Assembly: GCA_029945375.1 (NCBI GenBank)
Contig: CM057067.1
Span: forward strand, 1,426,001 to 1,490,000
Length of the DNA stretch: 64,000 bases
Reading direction: 5' to 3'
Origin: Agaricus subrufescens
Taxonomy: Eukaryota; Basidiomycota; Agaricomycetes; Agaricales; Agaricaceae
Below, one piece after another: positions 30,151 through 41,640 of this stretch (position 1 is its first letter; each line of letters begins with the position of its first letter). A program made the position numbers and the translations under genes. The notes under the pieces are model-generated. The model had not been told where the DNA came from and made no database searches. It saw only the letters and a list, made by a program, of their open reading frames with translations.

Positions 30151-32200
30151 ATGACTATAAACCCTCACCTTGATCGACTCCGTTCTGAACTCCAAGAAAT
30201 TTTTACTGCATCTGCCAATTTTCATCCCTTATCCCTGAAACCACCCATACTCGATTCTTCCATCGAAGCCCCCAATAATGATGCACCTGATGACTCACCT
30301 TGGGTCCACCAAGAACAAATTCCAGGGTTAAAACAACTTCGAGAGTATATCCGTCTAGATCTAGACGTTCTCAGCAAGGTCGGTAATTAAAAACGCGCTT
30401 CCTAAACCACCCATAATAAAGAATATGAATATTTCCTCTAGTAGTTTCTCGATGATCCCTCATCGGCTTCTTTACCGCCCTTATCTACCAACGCGCCGTA
30501 CCTGATAGCAGTTTGGAATGAACTCGTATGCGCTAAAAATCCCGTCGTTAGTGTCTTTAAGACATTTGATGCGGGGTGTCCGCCTCAGAAAGTAGGGCTG
30601 GGAAAACGTAGTGAAAAAAAAATGCCTGGGGTTAAAGTTGATGTGGTAGCAGAGAATGGTCGTCGTTGGATCAGGGTCAACACGTACGTTATATACCTCA
30701 TCTCAGATTTGCAGAGAAATAAATTCTTTTTTTTTTTTTTGCAGCATCAAAAACTCGCGAATTCTTGCCGAGTTTAGAGAAATGGATTCTTATCTTACAG
30801 ACGACGAATCCGATGTCGAATATGAAGGCATGCCACCTTCACTCGCTCCAGTAGATTTCGAGAATTCTCTCATCCGCAATGCTCGATCTTTACTCCAAGC
30901 GGCGACAACGAATCCTATCGAAGGAACTTCTCAAATACCTAACATCACTCTGAGATTGACACGTCTGGATCCTAATCTCACTTCCGCAACTGGGGAACGT
31001 ACTGATCCTCGAATTCGTCAAACGATTGATGTTATACGTGATATGGGTATCGATGTACAACTTGGCGAACGAAGCGAAGCGGAATTAGCTAAGAATAGCG
31101 GTTCTTTGCGACCTAATTCCCGAATCTCTTTACCCGTCCGCCCGACCAGACGCATAACACTAGACCTTTCGGCTCTTATCGCTCTCGTCTCCGACCTCAC
31201 CCACTTTCCACTTCCATCAACAACCGAAGAAGCTCATGCCCGCTTTATCCCTCCTCAAGAATACCGCACTTGGAAAGAAACCCGCATCGCGAACAAAAAA
31301 CCTCAAGACAAGATCCCCAAAGCGTTTCCAGAACGAACAATCGAAGATCTTCCAAAAGTGTATGTCAAACAAGCTCGAGCACTGACTCGTCAACTTCTTC
31401 AAGAAATGGTCAAAGGTCTAATCCACGAAGTCCACGATCAACTAGCCACCACAACCAACAACGACTTTTCCAATGTCGAATTTTGGGCTACACCCGAAGC
31501 TCGATCACGTTGTCTTCTCATAGTCAACAAAATTGGAGGTGCGAATGAAAAGAGGAGGGTACATGCTTTACTTGATCACGGAGAAGATCTTGAAGGAGGA
31601 ATTCAATCATATTGGAAGGGGTCGCGGTATCCGATTCAATATATCCCCATCTTACCTATCAAGATCTTTCCGACATCTTCTAATCCTGAACCTGTATCCG
31701 TACTCGGCCGAGATGCGTATGATACGTTTCGTCCATCTCCTTTTACTAGAGTTTTGAAAAAGACGTGTGAGTATGTGCTTGCTCATGAAGTCGTACCGGA
31801 CCCCCGTTGTTCCATAAAAAACCATCATCATCATCATCATGACGACGATACAGGTGGAGGAGGAGAAATTCAACGAGCGCCTGTGACAAAGGTCAATCCA
31901 AAATTAACAGCGCATACTGTACAATCTATGCTTTGGGGTGCTGAATTGGGTTGGACCACATTGACTGGAAATAGATCTAGCGTCAAGGCTATTTTGCGGG
32001 AAATTAAATCGGCTAGGGTATCTGGACGGTTGGCGGAAGTGGATATGGATGTTGTTGTTATGGGTGACAATGACGATGATTGTGATGGTGGTGGTGGTGG
32101 GTTTGGTAGTAGGGAAAGAGATGATCAATCTGCTGCGATTTGGGTTGTTGACCCAAGGAGTCTGGCGGAGGGTATGTCAAGTCTACCAAACATAGATTGA
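30151..32200 (+). CDS. DUF1308 (UPF0415/C7orf25-like) family protein
   Basis: Exons 30151-30378, 30445-30683 and 30745-32200 give 1,923 nt including the stop (640 aa). Start context is ATG at 30151 (MTINPHLDRLRSELQEIF). The N-terminal part has a conserved-looking helical region (LREYIRLDLDVLSK, FLDDPSSASLPPL), then APYLIAVWNELVCAKNPVV and NGRRWIRVNTIKNSRIL. The core RITLDLSALIALVSDLTH matches the DUF1308 signature, in which an Asp-containing strand resembles a PIN-like fold; the C-terminal AIWVVDPRSLAEG also fits. Function in fungi is unknown to me. It is longer than the animal proteins, with inserts that include a natural run of six His followed by three Asp (about 31822-31850). A run of T/A precedes the acceptor of intron 2. 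Confidence 0.8.
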
Positions 32201-32439
32201 TCTTTGTGTTTAGCTTGCTTTCATTTTCAATTTTTTTTTTTGGAATGTTGTTGGCATGCCGATGAAATGTCAAATGATACTTGTTAGTTCGGAATGCGGA
32301 GACACGTGTATCCAAAAAATACAAAAGAGATGATTGAAGGAATGAACATGTACAGATGTGCAGGGTTATTATAAAAGAGAAACAGAGAACGACTTTTTCT
32401 GAATACTAAGCTAAAAGGAAAGTGGCATATGAAAACGAG

Positions 32440-32515
32440 AGAGTGCTCGAGAGAGAGAGAGAGGTGTACCACAAAAGCACAAAAAACACACACACACACA
32501 GAAAAAAAAAGAAGG
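32440..32515. repeat. Microsatellite cluster (GA)n, (CA)n, A-tract
   Basis: Between two convergent genes, 'gagagagagagag' is followed by 'cacacacacacaca' and a run of A. Simple-sequence DNA in the shared 3' region. Confidence 0.9.
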
Positions 32516-32518
32516 GAA

Positions 32519-34258
32519 CTATAATTGGCGCAAAGCCTGTCGAACATGCATGTGATCCTGTTCCTCCCATCTTTGTCCATTCTTCTCCAAAACCCACATC
32601 CGACTAGTCCGTTTGACACGGGCTGCCTTCTGGTAGGTGATCACGTTCTGTAACGCCCAACCAATTCTAGCTTCTTCCATGTCATCCAATCCCTCAGGAA
32701 CACTGTCACTAGGTGACAATAGCATCTCACTAGCGTCAGAAGAAGCCGTACTATCATCCGACGAGTCGACGGATAAGTCAATTTTGATCCCGCCTTGCCG
32801 AATAAAGTCTTCGTCTTCGTCATCATCATCATCTTCGGTGAAATCGACAAAGGATACTTTTTCGTTATCCTCTTTGGGATGATGATGATGATGATGATGA
32901 GAATTATTTCCGAGGGATGACTTTTCGGAGATGGCATCGTGCATGTAAATGGCATTAGGACGGATGGTACGAGGTTGGATTGGCCGTGTTAGTGGATGAG
33001 GAAGATCATTGTTGGGTTTGCTAGTTTGACGTTGGTTGACAGGTTGGGCGGTAGTGATTGTCGAGGAAGTGGGTGGGCGCGAGACTCGATTTGGACCTAG
33101 AAACTCAGGGGATATGTCTTCGCCGAGGATCCGAGAGAGTTTGCTGGCTTGCTGGCGTCGAGCTGTTGTGGGTGACGGTGGGACAGGTATGTACGACGGT
33201 AGAGGGCTTGGTTGTTGACTTGAGGGAGCGGAGGGAATTGTAAGGAGGGGGAGGGATTGATATCTCGGAGCCATTGGTCGATCTAGAGCGCTGCTTAGAC
33301 CTGTGGAAGTTGTGGAAACTGTAGAGACAGAAGTGGATGAATGAGAACCACTGGAGGAAGGGCCTGAGGAACACGAGTAAGATATTGTAGGTATGGGTTG
33401 TATGCACGTGTTGAAGGCACAGTTGTTGTCTGCGTCCGGAGTATAAGGGGGCGGTTTGGAAGGAACGTGGGGTAGAGGTCTGACATTGTGGCGCGGGGAA
33501 GTGTGAGGAACGGGAGGTGCGGGAAGCGGTCGAGTGTGTTTGGTGACGGGAGCGGTTTGAGGTGCCGAGGCTGATGAGCTCCATCGCGGCGAGGCTTCTA
33601 GTAACAAAGACGTGGGTTTGGAGCGTCTTGTTGGAAGTTCGGATGGAACAATGGTGCAATTGGACCCGCTCCGGCGGCGGTAGTTGTACACGGAGGAGCT
33701 CGCCAACGATGCGATTTCGTCTGAGTAGACACCGCTCACACCATCATCGCGGGCATCGTCGGTCGTGTCTGATTGACAGTAAGCGTCTAAGAGGGACGAT
33801 ATAATCGACCGCGCGTCTACGTCAACAGAATCACGTCGCTCCGAGACGGAGGTGGCCGATATGGTGCGCCGTCGGTCGAGGCTGGCAGACCTGGAGCCGG
33901 CGCAGGACATTGAGGTTGGGGGAGATAAGCTGGCCGTGACGCCACTCGAGCGTTTCTGAAGTAGGGAATGAGCACTGGTCGGGATCCCACCAGGGTCGTG
34001 GGGACATACAGGAAAGGAAGAGCCGGGGGCAGGCGAGCGCGATGATGCCGAAACCCTTGTTCTCGCCTTGTTCTTCGCATCTGTTTCGCCTCGTGTCCCT
34101 GTTGGCCATGTTTGTGGGTGTAGGTGCGAGTCGGAGGGGGAGGTGAGCCTGCTCGAGGAGGGAAGATTGTGGCGCGGTCGGGGGGGAGAGAGCGGGGTGT
34201 ATGTGAGCGGCGGGTCCTGGGGGGCGGGGGGATCGTCGCAGAAGGGGAAGTAGTGCAT
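32519..34258 (-). CDS. Disordered Ser/Pro-rich protein, unknown function
   Basis: Start ATG at 34258 (MHYFPFCDDPPAPQD), stop at 32519. Read without splicing it is 579 aa; a 54-nt GT-AG segment at 33956-34009 keeps frame and is probably an intron (then 561 aa). Most of the protein is low-complexity Ser/Thr/Pro. Candidate ordered pieces are ARSIISSLLDAYCQSD, YSDEIASLASSSVYNYRRR, ASKLSRILGEDISPEFLGP and a C-terminal segment (EEARIGWALQNVITYQKA, RMWVLEKNGQRWEEQDHMH). It also contains seven consecutive His and an acidic DDDDDEDED stretch. I do not recognise the family; the C-terminal segment looks the most conserved-like. It is convergent with the DUF1308 gene and divergent from the OXLD1-like gene. 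Confidence 0.7.
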   Translation of the reverse strand: MHYFPFCDDPPAPQDPPLTYTPLSPPRPRHNLPSSSRLTSPSDSHLHPQTWPTGTRGETDAKNKARTRVSASSRSPAPGSSFPVCPHDPGGIPTSAHSLLQKRSSGVTASLSPPTSMSCAGSRSASLDRRRTISATSVSERRDSVDVDARSIISSLLDAYCQSDTTDDARDDGVSGVYSDEIASLASSSVYNYRRRSGSNCTIVPSELPTRRSKPTSLLLEASPRWSSSASAPQTAPVTKHTRPLPAPPVPHTSPRHNVRPLPHVPSKPPPYTPDADNNCAFNTCIQPIPTISYSCSSGPSSSGSHSSTSVSTVSTTSTGLSSALDRPMAPRYQSLPLLTIPSAPSSQQPSPLPSYIPVPPSPTTARRQQASKLSRILGEDISPEFLGPNRVSRPPTSSTITTAQPVNQRQTSKPNNDLPHPLTRPIQPRTIRPNAIYMHDAISEKSSLGNNSHHHHHHHPKEDNEKVSFVDFTEDDDDDEDEDFIRQGGIKIDLSVDSSDDSTASSDASEMLLSPSDSVPEGLDDMEEARIGWALQNVITYQKAARVKRTSRMWVLEKNGQRWEEQDHMHVRQALRQL

Positions 34259-34511
34259 GGCCGGGGGGAGAAGGGGGGTGTCGTGCGGGGCAGAAGCCCA
34301 GCATAATATAGGCCGGGCTTACAGGGGCCGGAGGGAGAAGCGAGTGACCCTGCCATTTGGAGCTACTCTGGAATGTGTCGAGCAAGTGGTGGGCAGGGCA
34401 CGGGCCACGTTTGTGCAACCGTCAACACGCGCGAATGGGTCGATGCGGGGTAGATGTCGCACGCAGATCCGATCGGGCATGTAAGGCTGACAAACGCCCG
34501 CCTCGCTGCCC

Positions 34512-35296
34512 ATGTCCTTTCTCTCCCGCGCGTTTCACCAGCCCCCGTCTCGCGCCCTCCCCGTCGCCGCCGCCGATCACGCCCGCGCTCGCGTTCCGCT
34601 GACCCATGCCCTCCCCAAGAACCGTTTCAAGTCCCCGGGGAGGGGCGGCAGAGACCTCGCAAACAGATATCGCATTCTCGAAAGATCGCTCCGGGGCAAG
34701 ATCTCGCTGGCGCCTCCTCCAGCGACTTCCGCCATCCCCCGTGCCCGTCCTGCGCTCCCCAAAGTCCCCATGTTCAAAGGTTTCGCGGTCCCAACTCAGC
34801 CATCACCACCACAGTCAGATGGTACGTCTGTTCGGCGTCGGCCTCTCGCAGTTGGCGTATTCACACTGTTTATCAGAATGTTGCATGTCCGGATGCGCTA
34901 TCTGTGTCTATGATCTCTATGAAGAGGCCCTGGCGGCCTACAATGAATCCGTTGGCGCTCTCCGCAAGAACCTTATCGAGATGAATATACCCGAACACCA
35001 ATGGCCGAAGCACATTCAAACCAGCAACAACACCCAACCGGAGAAACCACCAAATGTCGTCATGAATGCCTTTGAAGAAATGGAGCGCCGACTCAAGGAG
35101 AAGCGTGCTACACAAACCTCTGGTAACTAAACCGTTAGGCATCTGGTTTCGAAAGCGAATTGTGATTCCAGTCTCTAGGGTAGTTTCGAGTCCGCAGTAT
35201 CCTCAGGTCTATAAGCGTCCTCCGCAATCTCGGAAACGTTTTGATTGGACTGAATTCTGGGAGGGAATGCGATGGTTGATGTTTCCCAATCGCTGA
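34512..35296 (+). CDS. OXLD1-like protein (oxidoreductase-like domain), probably mitochondrial
   Basis: ATG at 34512. Exon 1 34512-34821; exon 2 from 34877 brings in CCMSGCAICVYDLYEEAL, the Cys-rich signature of the oxidoreductase-like N-terminal domain (OXLD1 family). The N-terminus (MSFLSRAFHQPPSRALP) is basic and suits mitochondrial import. The simple model stops at 35130 (187 aa). A good GT-AG pair (35123-35171) instead joins exon 2 (end 35122) to 35172-35296 in frame and gives a 226-aa protein ending FDWTEFWEGMRWLMFPNR, which looks protein-like; I prefer that model. Biochemical role is unknown. Promoter region of 253 bp is shared with the divergent minus-strand gene. Confidence 0.8.
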
Positions 35297-38200
35297 CCTC
35301 GTCAAATGTCGGTAAGATCTGGACACCGCCACCAATACTTCCTCGTCATACTGACAATCCCTCAGAACATTATTTTCTCATAATCGAATAACACTACTAC
35401 CTTCGCCTATACGCGGTCTGGAGAGCGTGATGGTTGTTGTATATCCTTACCGTGTAGTTGAAACGGACAAGATCACAGTCAGAAAACACCGCGGCTGAGC
35501 CTCTTCTGCAGACAAGCATTCGATTGAAGGCCCACTGATACTCATCTCCGGAACCCAGGTATCTGACAATAAGGACTTTTTCATCCGCCGAGTACCATGC
35601 TGTTTGAACGGAGGTGTGTCTCCAATTAGGGCTCTCACCCCTCGCGCTTCAAAGTCCTGGCTTTCAGGGCTCGCGGCGTGAGCACACCTGGCTTCGAATC
35701 CTTAGCCAATCCTACGCATCAGATCATTTGTTGTGGGAGAATGAATAGAATCGATTTTTGTTGAGAACTCTGAACTCGCCGCCGGCCGGTAACTTCCCCG
35801 ATGACACTTGATTTTCAGTGTGAATGTAGTGTTTCGATCAGAGTTTTCGCTTAAGCGTCAAGGTATTGAGGCGAGGGGAACTGATTCTACCGCCGACGGG
35901 ATTGTCGCACACCTCAGGCGAGGCCTGGGTGAGGTACGTACATCCCCCAATGCGGTATTTGTTGTTTTCCGTCAGTTTTATCATAGTTACAAGTTACATA
36001 CATTATGTGTTTTTTTCAATGTAAAGTGTTCCGGAGAACTTTCGAAACTAATATATGATAGTCGGGGATCACTGTTATGTATTACAATTGAAATTGTGCG
36101 GTTTTAGGGTTCACGTACACACACATTAATGCTTACGCTTAGCTGAGAAATTGAATTCTCTAGTGCGGTGACAACGAGATAAATGATGTTTGTTGCTCAG
36201 GCTGTCGTGTCTTTTTTAAGGTTTTATGAGGTGTTAGTAAGAAACTCCTCCAGAAGACCTATAAAGAAAAAAAAAAAAAGAAGCACGCTAGAAGTCCGAT
36301 TCGGGTTCTTGATAGATTGATGGGAGTTAGTGGATATATAAAGAAATTAAAAAGTTTCGCGGGCGCATTGGGCGCTGGCGTTAGTGCGTTATGGGTACCG
36401 GTACGGTACGCGTAGGTACTATACGTGCTAACTAGGGCTATTGAAACTTTCACCCAGTCGCCGCGGCGTCGTCGGCGGGATTATCATGAATTTGACAAGT
36501 CCGAGTTTATCATCATTATTATTATCCCGCCATGCACGGATTAGACTCAGCTGAGAGTAAGCTGAGAGTGAAATTCTGTACACACAATATTCAATAGGTA
36601 TGTATGTAATACCAGGGTTCGCATTTGACACTTTTCATACTACATAGTCAGTCGGCTTTATCCCTCCGTGTTTCACACCCCAGGTCAGATGACGGTAGTA
36701 GAGTATTTCGGCATTCTAATCGGATATTGATAAATGAGAGGTTTGATAATGATTTGGTTGGTTGTTTTGTTTTATTTTTGAGTTATTATCACCGGTTGGT
36801 TGGGATGCATGGCAACGTTAGTTAAGGGTTTTTTTCTTTGGTTGGAGTTGAAACCTTGGGCCCCCGGTTATTTTATTTATATGGATTTTCATTAAAGGTT
36901 GATGATGGTGATGATGGTGATGGCGAAGTGGATAAGCGAATTGTGTGCCTTGTTCTGGTGGGGTGTTATAGAGTTTTTGCAATGGGTTCTAACGGATCAC
37001 TCGCTATTGAAAAAAGAAAAAAAGAATTCAAAGAAAAAGAGAAGACACAAGAAAAAGGAACCTTTGTTTTCGTACGAGCCGTCACGGAATATTCGGGTTT
37101 TAAATCATAACTTTGAAACCGGGTGTCATAAAAATTGCGGATAAATCGAAAACCAATATTCTCATCAACTTGAAGTCAGACAAGGTGATTAGTTGAGAGT
37201 AATGGGGGTATATATCAAATGTTTCCGTACCCTAAATGGCGGTGAGAGTGTTATCCTGTCAGATTCAGCAGTATTAAAAAAAGCACAGTAAATTATTTAG
37301 TTGAAACTCGCCGTGATGCCCAATACCAGGAGTTTTTGGTTGCGTTGGAGATAAAAGGTGATGCATTGCGATTATGTGGGTGTGGGTTGTTGGGCTAGAT
37401 GATTTATGATGCAGTCAGGGTTTTGCTGGCTTGTCGGGGAGTTATGAGCGGCGGGCCCTGGTCGGCTGTGTGATTGTTATACTCTCAAAATGGATATAAT
37501 AATACTGCCACCGACTGAGATATCTGCTATAAGTGCCCAGTGCATACAGAGTCATAGGTTGAAGGCGGTTGAAGGCGGTTGAACTGGCGGTTGTATTATC
37601 ATGTTACTGAGGCCAGGCCAAGTGCGATAAGTGTGCCAGTCGTTATACCGAGATCAAAGATAGATGAAGTGGGAGCTTTAGTTACCGGATAAGAAGGATG
37701 ATGATCGCACATCCTCAAGACAGTGGTAAACGAGGAGAGAGTATAACTCCTTCGTTTCAAGCCAGTTTCGGCACCTCTTTCGAGTCTGAGTCCGTAGTAA
37801 CACCAGTAGTCTTGGAATTTATCTTCCTTTCCTTCTCAGCCCTGGCTTTCATTTTCTCGGCTTCCTTCCCAGCTCTGATGTTTTCCTTTCCGCTATTTTT
37901 GGCATCTAATGTAAACTCCGACGGGATGACGATTTGAGCAAAGAAGGTATACCCAAACTTAAGACAGATATCAATCTTCAAGTCGAGAGACTGAAGACTG
38001 AGAACCGCAGAAGCCACTGGCAGACGCGATCAGAGTGTAGATCGTTGAATCAGTATCAAGCCACCGGCGGTGTCTTTCGGAACCGCGCGAACACCTTTGA
38101 TTTTTTTTTTTTCTTCCTCGCCAGGGGTTTTCGGGTGGATTCGAAAGAAAATTGGATTAAGATGACTTTTATCGGGAGAGTCGACGGTTGAAGTGGGTGA

Positions 38201-38683
38201 GCCCTTTATCAGTCGACAGGGCAGTGATTGGAAATATGCAGGAGTACGAGATTGTAAACTTCAATTCAAACGGCCATTGGAGCTCAGTAATATTCATTTT
38301 GTCGCTGTCTGAGTAATCACATTCTCCCGGTATGCTTGATAAGAATGTCAACCGGGGCAGGTCAGTTATCACCGTTCGTCATAGCGTGCGTCAATGAGAG
38401 AAATGAGGTTTTTGAGAGGTGCGGTTCCCGCTCCGAGAGCCTGAGTGGTTATTAGAGTGACGTCGCAATGGTGCCTGGCAAGTGCCAACTAACAACGTTG
38501 CTGATCAGTGATCACACGTCGGACCTATCTGCCACTGGCATCACGAGCGCGTGAATTCCGACTCCGGCACATTTCCTGTTCCGATACCGGAAGGAGCTCA
38601 ACTAAATACGTACATAGCAATGATCCTCCATCGCAAAAAGCTTTGTTCGTATCAGTCGACGTTCGTGTCCTCCACTTGTCGCG
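35297..38683. other. Gene-poor interval of about 3.4 kb
   Basis: AT-rich with homopolymer runs (for example A-run near 36265, T-run near 38100) and no supported gene. 'gttgaaggcggttgaaggcggttgaa' near 37558 is a short tandem repeat. A weak minus-strand frame at 37757-38017 is listed separately. Confidence 0.45.
37757..38017 (-). CDS. Possible small coding region, Lys/Glu-rich
   Basis: An open minus-strand frame whose end reads EFTLDAKNSGKENIRAG, then KEAEKMKARAEKERK, and finishes EVPKLA before a stop. The charged helix-like composition resembles a real protein end, but upstream exons and a firm start codon were not found. Could equally be chance. Confidence 0.2.
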   Translation of the reverse strand: MASAVLSLQSLDLKIDICLKFGYTFFAQIVIPSEFTLDAKNSGKENIRAGKEAEKMKARAEKERKINSKTTGVTTDSDSKEVPKLA

Positions 38684-40428
38684 ATGCAGTCATTCTCGTA
38701 TCCTCGAGTAAAACCGGCCCCGTTTCGTACCATAACTCCACGGCCAACCATCCCGGTTTATCCGCCTCCAGAACCTCTGCTATATCCTGATTTACCTTCT
38801 GGACCCCGACCGGCTTCATTACTTCCACAGTTCACACTTTCTACGCATATTATACCCGCAGCACACTTACGAACAGTTGCATATGAACCTATACCACCAC
38901 CCCTGTCTCCGACGTTATCGAAGCCTGAACGTATAGCGTACTACGACAGGCTATGTCTCAAATTGCGTAGACACTTGGGAGATCCACCTCCCTCATCTGG
39001 AGAACCGCGTATACTCTGGAATTGTCTGAATCGATTCGTTAGGAATGGAGCCACAGGTTCTGGTTTAACGTTATTTCTCGCTCATGCCAATGGATTCAAT
39101 AAAGAGGTGCGAATATCATCATCTTAGCTTCACTATTCTAGTCGATGGATATTTGGAGTCGTTTTTTTAGACTTGGGAACCGACTCTCAAGATACTCTTG
39201 AATCTGCCTTCGATTGGACTTGTGGATGAAATTTGGGTTTGGGAGGCTATACAGCATGGGGATTCTGCGCTTTTGAATCGGGATTCTTTGGGGACGACGT
39301 GTATGTGTCATGGTTAATTTTTGTTTGGGTTTTTGAAAGACTAATTGTTCAATAGTTGATTGGGCTGATAATGGAAGGGACATGCTCAACTTTTTACTTT
39401 ATTTTATTCCTTCGTCCGTTAACGATTCATCTTTGTCGACGCGTCTCCCGCGCGTGTCTTCTCAGGAGACACAATTCAGGAAAACCCATGGATTAAAAAG
39501 TAGGACATTTGTGGGGATAGGTCATTCGTATGGTGGATGTTCAGCGTCAGTTTCTTGTTGTCATTCATTAAATGTGCTAACAGCAAATTAGCGTATTTGC
39601 AGCTTTAGAACATCCTGAGCTCTTTTCGTCACTCATGTTGATTGACCCTGTGATTCTCCAGCCTTTCGCGACAAAGACGCAAGGGATGTCTGATACACGT
39701 AGATATGGCATGGTTATGGGTGCGCTTTGTCGTCGCGAAACGTGGTCATCCAAGTACGTCGAGCAAGATTATGGTAGGGCGCTTACTAATTCTTATTGTA
39801 TGTTGTAGAGAAGAAGCTATGGCATCTTTCAAGGAAAAATCGTTCTTCAAAAGGTGGCACCCTGAGGTGCTCGAAAATTATGTGGAGTTCGCTCTCTATA
39901 ACACGACAGACCATGAAGGACGGCCAGCTGCCATGCTCAAAATGCCAGCACTTCAGGAAGCTATTGTCTTTGCGGCTACTCTGACTCAATATGAGACATA
40001 TCAAAGGCTATTAAACCTGGATGAGCGAATTGAATTGCGTTGGGTCGTTCCTGGTCGGCCTGGAGAGGAGTGAGTGACACTTGCTTATTTCTTTTGGTTT
40101 CTATGGGGTTGACGCCTGTTGTCTTTTAAGGCTTGGGAGCCCTGGATCGACACAATTGAGAGTATGGAGGAGGCCGGAGAACTCTTCAAATATTAGAATA
40201 GCAAAGTCGGGACATCTTGTAAGTTTTATGCTCTAGGCTACTCTAGAACTAAATTGATGTCGGTCCGAGTTCAGGTACCACAGGAGGCCCCCCGAGAACT
40301 TGGTATGTCCTCCTTATCTTCGCCATGAGTTTGCCACTGATATGAGTACGTCGAATACAGCTCATGAGATAGATGAATTTATCCTGCGGAAGTATAAAAA
40401 TATCCGGAATGCCAAGTGTAATTTATAG
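38684..40428 (+). CDS. Alpha/beta hydrolase (fold-family hydrolase, LPX1-like)
   Basis: Eight exons join in frame to 1,350 nt (449 aa): 38684-39106, 39171-39300, 39356-39545, 39592-39753, 39809-40069, 40131-40218, 40275-40302 and 40361-40428. The oxyanion region is LFLAHANGFNKETWEP, the nucleophile elbow is VGIGHSYGGCSA (Ser at about residue 241), followed by FAALEHPELFSSLMLIDPV, and the catalytic His is in KSGHLVPQEAP near residue 417. The HANGF form and lid region (RRETWSSKEEAMASF) fit the fungal group that includes yeast peroxisomal Lpx1. Substrate is unknown. The last residues are KCNL, with no clear SKL-type peroxisomal signal. The first 70 residues are Pro-rich. Confidence 0.88.
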
Positions 40429-41640
40429 GTCAATATTGAATGCGACTAGTATGATGGGTCTCTTGAAGGTGTGAAAAGTGGTGGGGACTCTATGTGCCTT
40501 ATATCACGGTGGTATAGTTTGGGAGACAAGAGTGTCAGTCAAGTGGTCTGGTTACTTCCGTAGACCCATTGAGCGTATCACATGCCTGACTACAAATAGC
40601 GGCCATCTTGAAATTTTTTGTTCGTTACTGACTTGATGAAGAATAGAATCCGTTGACAGGCTGGAGCCGCCCAGGTACTGCAGTATTCCACGGGTAGAAA
40701 CGGTTCTATCGGGAGCTCTCGAGAGGTGTAAAAGTCTAGGTGTCTCAGAGGTGTCTTCTCGGAGCGGTACGGATTTGGCTATCCACAAGGATGTTCCGCA
40801 AAGTAGCGCAAGTCTGGTGATTAGATATATTCCATCAATCCATGTGCCAGCATTTGAGCTGCTCCCAGCTGACCGTTTGCTGATGGCTCAATCACTTCTG
40901 AAAAGCATGGAAGGCGGTTTATATGAGTTCATGGACAGTGAGACCCGGTATCCAATTTTGGTATATGCTTATCAAAATGGGACCGGGACTGTGATTTTTA
41001 TATTCGTGTTTCATAAAGCAGTGACCTCGGGAGTGAGGCGGTGCGCCTCGACAGACGAACCGATAGCGTGCGGACACGGACGCCGAGTGAGCAGTGAAAG
41101 ATATGTAGTACTGGAAGTACAAGATACTCGGGAAAGGGAATGTTTTGACACGGGTGGCTGAGGGAGGGCGTGACAACAGCCGCCAAGTATTTTTGGAACA
41201 TTGAACGGGAATGGTGGGCGGCGCTGGCCGAAGTTGGGAAAACAGCCATTTTCCTGCTATCCACCCCAAAGTCCACTTCTTGTCCGCCTATCCTCTCCAC
41301 TCTCATCCCTTGCATTGCTCGTCAACGACTGTCCGCTTCTTCTTTGCACGGCTATCCTTGCTTTAATGATAATTATATGACATGACTTTAACGACAATGA
41401 ACACTCCAGCCGGTTTGTTAGACGAGGCCCAAGGTTTACGGTGTGCGAGGGTTACCCACCCCGAACCCGGTGTGGTTGGGTCGAGTCTATCGACGACAAT
41501 GGTGCGTAAAACCCCCCTGACCATATCAGGCCTGTATGTTGACTTGTGCCGGCTCTAGCTCCTGAAGGTAGGGCGTTCGGCATTGTATGAAACGATTTGT
41601 TCTGAGCAAAGGACAGGTTCCTTCCGGACCTTCATTCAAA
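40429..41640. other. Intergenic with an unexplained open frame
   Basis: A plus-strand frame stays open from about 40645 to 41161 (VSSRSGTDLAIHKDVPQ, IHVPAFELLPADRLLMAQ). It has no convincing upstream exon or homology. The rest is presumably the promoter of the membrane-protein gene. Confidence 0.3.

Noticed and set aside
35640..35710. tRNA-like T-loop text ('ggcttcgaatcc')
   Set aside because: The flanking bases cannot form the T stem, and no A box lies at the right distance.
38410..38530. tRNA-like A-box text ('agcctgagtggttatta')
   Set aside because: No matching B box or cloverleaf could be folded around it.
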